Source: Nocardioides albus
Lineage (GTDB): Bacteria; Actinomycetota; Actinomycetes; Propionibacteriales; Nocardioidaceae
Reading direction: 5' to 3'
Assembly (NCBI RefSeq): GCF_014648255.1
Contig: NZ_BMQT01000001.1
Location: 372,001-436,000 of the forward strand
DNA: 64,000 bases
This document shows, one piece after another, positions 63,380 through 64,000 of this stretch. A program made the translations under genes and the position numbers. Every line of letters starts with the position of its first letter. Positions within the stretch are counted from its first letter, which is position 1. The notes beneath the pieces are model-generated. The model was not told where the DNA came from. It did no database searches and saw nothing but the letters and a program-made list of their open reading frames with translations.

Positions 63380-64000
63380 TCAGTAGGAGGGTTGAGCCTG
63401 CACGTTCAGCTCGTCGAACTTGACCTTCTTCGCCGAGGCGACCCGCGGGTCACGCAGGTCGAAGACGTCGAAGCCGCGCTGGATCTCGTTGGAGTAGATG
63501 TAGCCGTTGTAGTAGTAGGTCGACCACGCGCCGGCGATGGTCGTCGTGTCCTCGAAGGGACCACGATCGAACCAGGCGATCTCCTTCGGGTTGGCCGAGT
63601 CGGTGAAGTCGTAGACGGAGATGCCGCCCTGATACCAGGCCTGGACCATGATGTCCTTGCCCTTGACCGGGATCAGCGAGCCGTTGTGGGCGACGCAGTT
63701 CTCGGTGTTGGACTGGGTGCGCGGGATCTTGTAGTACGACTTGAAGACCAGGTCGGAGCCCTCGATGTCGTAGATGCCGTTGGCGCCCTTCTCGGGGCCG
63801 ACCTCCGGGTTGCAGACCGGCGCGCCGCCGCCGCCGAGCTCGTCGGTGAAGACGACCTTGGTGCCGCTGTTGTTGAAGGTCGCCGAGTGCCAGAACGCGA
63901 AGTTCTCGGTGTCTCGCACCCGCTCGGTCACGACCGGGTTCTCGCGATCGGAGATGTCCATCAGGATGCCGTCACCCATGCACGCACCCGCTGCGATGTC
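63380..64000 (-). CDS. LVIVD-repeat protein, C-terminal part only
   Basis: The last 206 codons of a gene that runs off the window, with the frame open at base 64000. The repeat units are beta-propeller-like (GISVYDFTDSANPKEIAWFDRGP, GFDVFDLRDPRV) with the HSATFNNSGTKVVFTDE and ENCVAHNGSLIPVKGKDIMVQAWYQG blocks. LVIVD-type proteins are usually secreted or cell-surface propellers of unknown ligand. The N-terminus and any signal peptide lie beyond the window. Confidence 0.85.
   Translation of the reverse strand, partial: DIAAGACMGDGILMDISDRENPVVTERVRDTENFAFWHSATFNNSGTKVVFTDELGGGGAPVCNPEVGPEKGANGIYDIEGSDLVFKSYYKIPRTQSNTENCVAHNGSLIPVKGKDIMVQAWYQGGISVYDFTDSANPKEIAWFDRGPFEDTTTIAGAWSTYYYNGYIYSNEIQRGFDVFDLRDPRVASAKKVKFDELNVQAQPSY

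Overview
The window is high-GC DNA from an actinomycete. The gene content suggests a Nocardioides-like member of the Nocardioidaceae. The evidence for this is coenzyme F420 biosynthesis (the 3' end of fbiC at position 1), a guaA / choD-like GMC oxidase / guaB3 / guaB backbone like that of mycobacteria, heteromeric FadE-type acyl-CoA dehydrogenases, UdgX, DUF5709, DUF3140 and DUF1684 proteins, frequent GTG starts and 4-bp ATGA/GTGA gene overlaps. The genus is an inference. No rRNA, tRNA, CRISPR array, insertion sequence or prophage was seen.

Layout. 1-7 kb: end of fbiC, a membrane-anchored Cys-rich protein, a formylglycine-generating enzyme tail-to-tail with a secreted sulfatase that carries its target motif, DUF5709, a VOC protein, adenosine deaminase and an alpha/beta hydrolase. 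7.2-14.1 kb: a tightly coupled operon of an NRAMP-fold transporter, PxpA, a DUF1445 hydro-lyase, a fused PxpB-PxpC and a biotin carboxylase-BCCP, divergent from a FadR-type GntR regulator. This is a predicted 5-oxoproline / D-glutamate pathway whose parts resemble a split urea carboxylase. 14.2-19.2 kb: DoxX-like protein, UdgX, DUF3140, GNAT, an unknown protein and guaA. 19.4-25 kb: a choD-like oxidase coupled to succinate-semialdehyde dehydrogenase, a GNAT-like protein and a lower-GC AlbA_2/ATPase/winged-helix regulator bracketed by matching palindromes. 25-29.4 kb: glpD and a muropeptide-recycling operon (serine hydrolase, dipeptide epimerase, NlpC/P60). 29.6-36 kb: a large LuxR-type ATPase regulator and a secreted subtilase with a predicted seven-bladed propeller.

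36-51 kb is a catabolic block. It holds an SDR, a complete branched-chain-amino-acid-type ABC transporter with a PucR/CdaR regulator, a pair of FadE subunits, and an operon that encodes HAD, APH-kinase and acyl-CoA dehydrogenase proteins in the same order as the domains of the animal ACAD10 protein, led by two SDRs and a quinone-oxidoreductase-like MDR. It is the strongest candidate here for a little-described system: breakdown of 4-hydroxyacyl-CoAs through a phosphorylated intermediate.

51-64 kb: guaB3, three regulator/target modules (HxlR/methyltransferase, AraC/DUF3224, XRE/MFS), two DUF1684 paralogues on either side of guaB and an ACT-GNAT fusion, an amino-acid ABC permease whose N-terminal coding region contains a copy of a dispersed palindromic repeat, and a partial LVIVD-repeat protein. 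Two families of short intergenic repeats and several long perfect hairpins between convergent genes run through the window.
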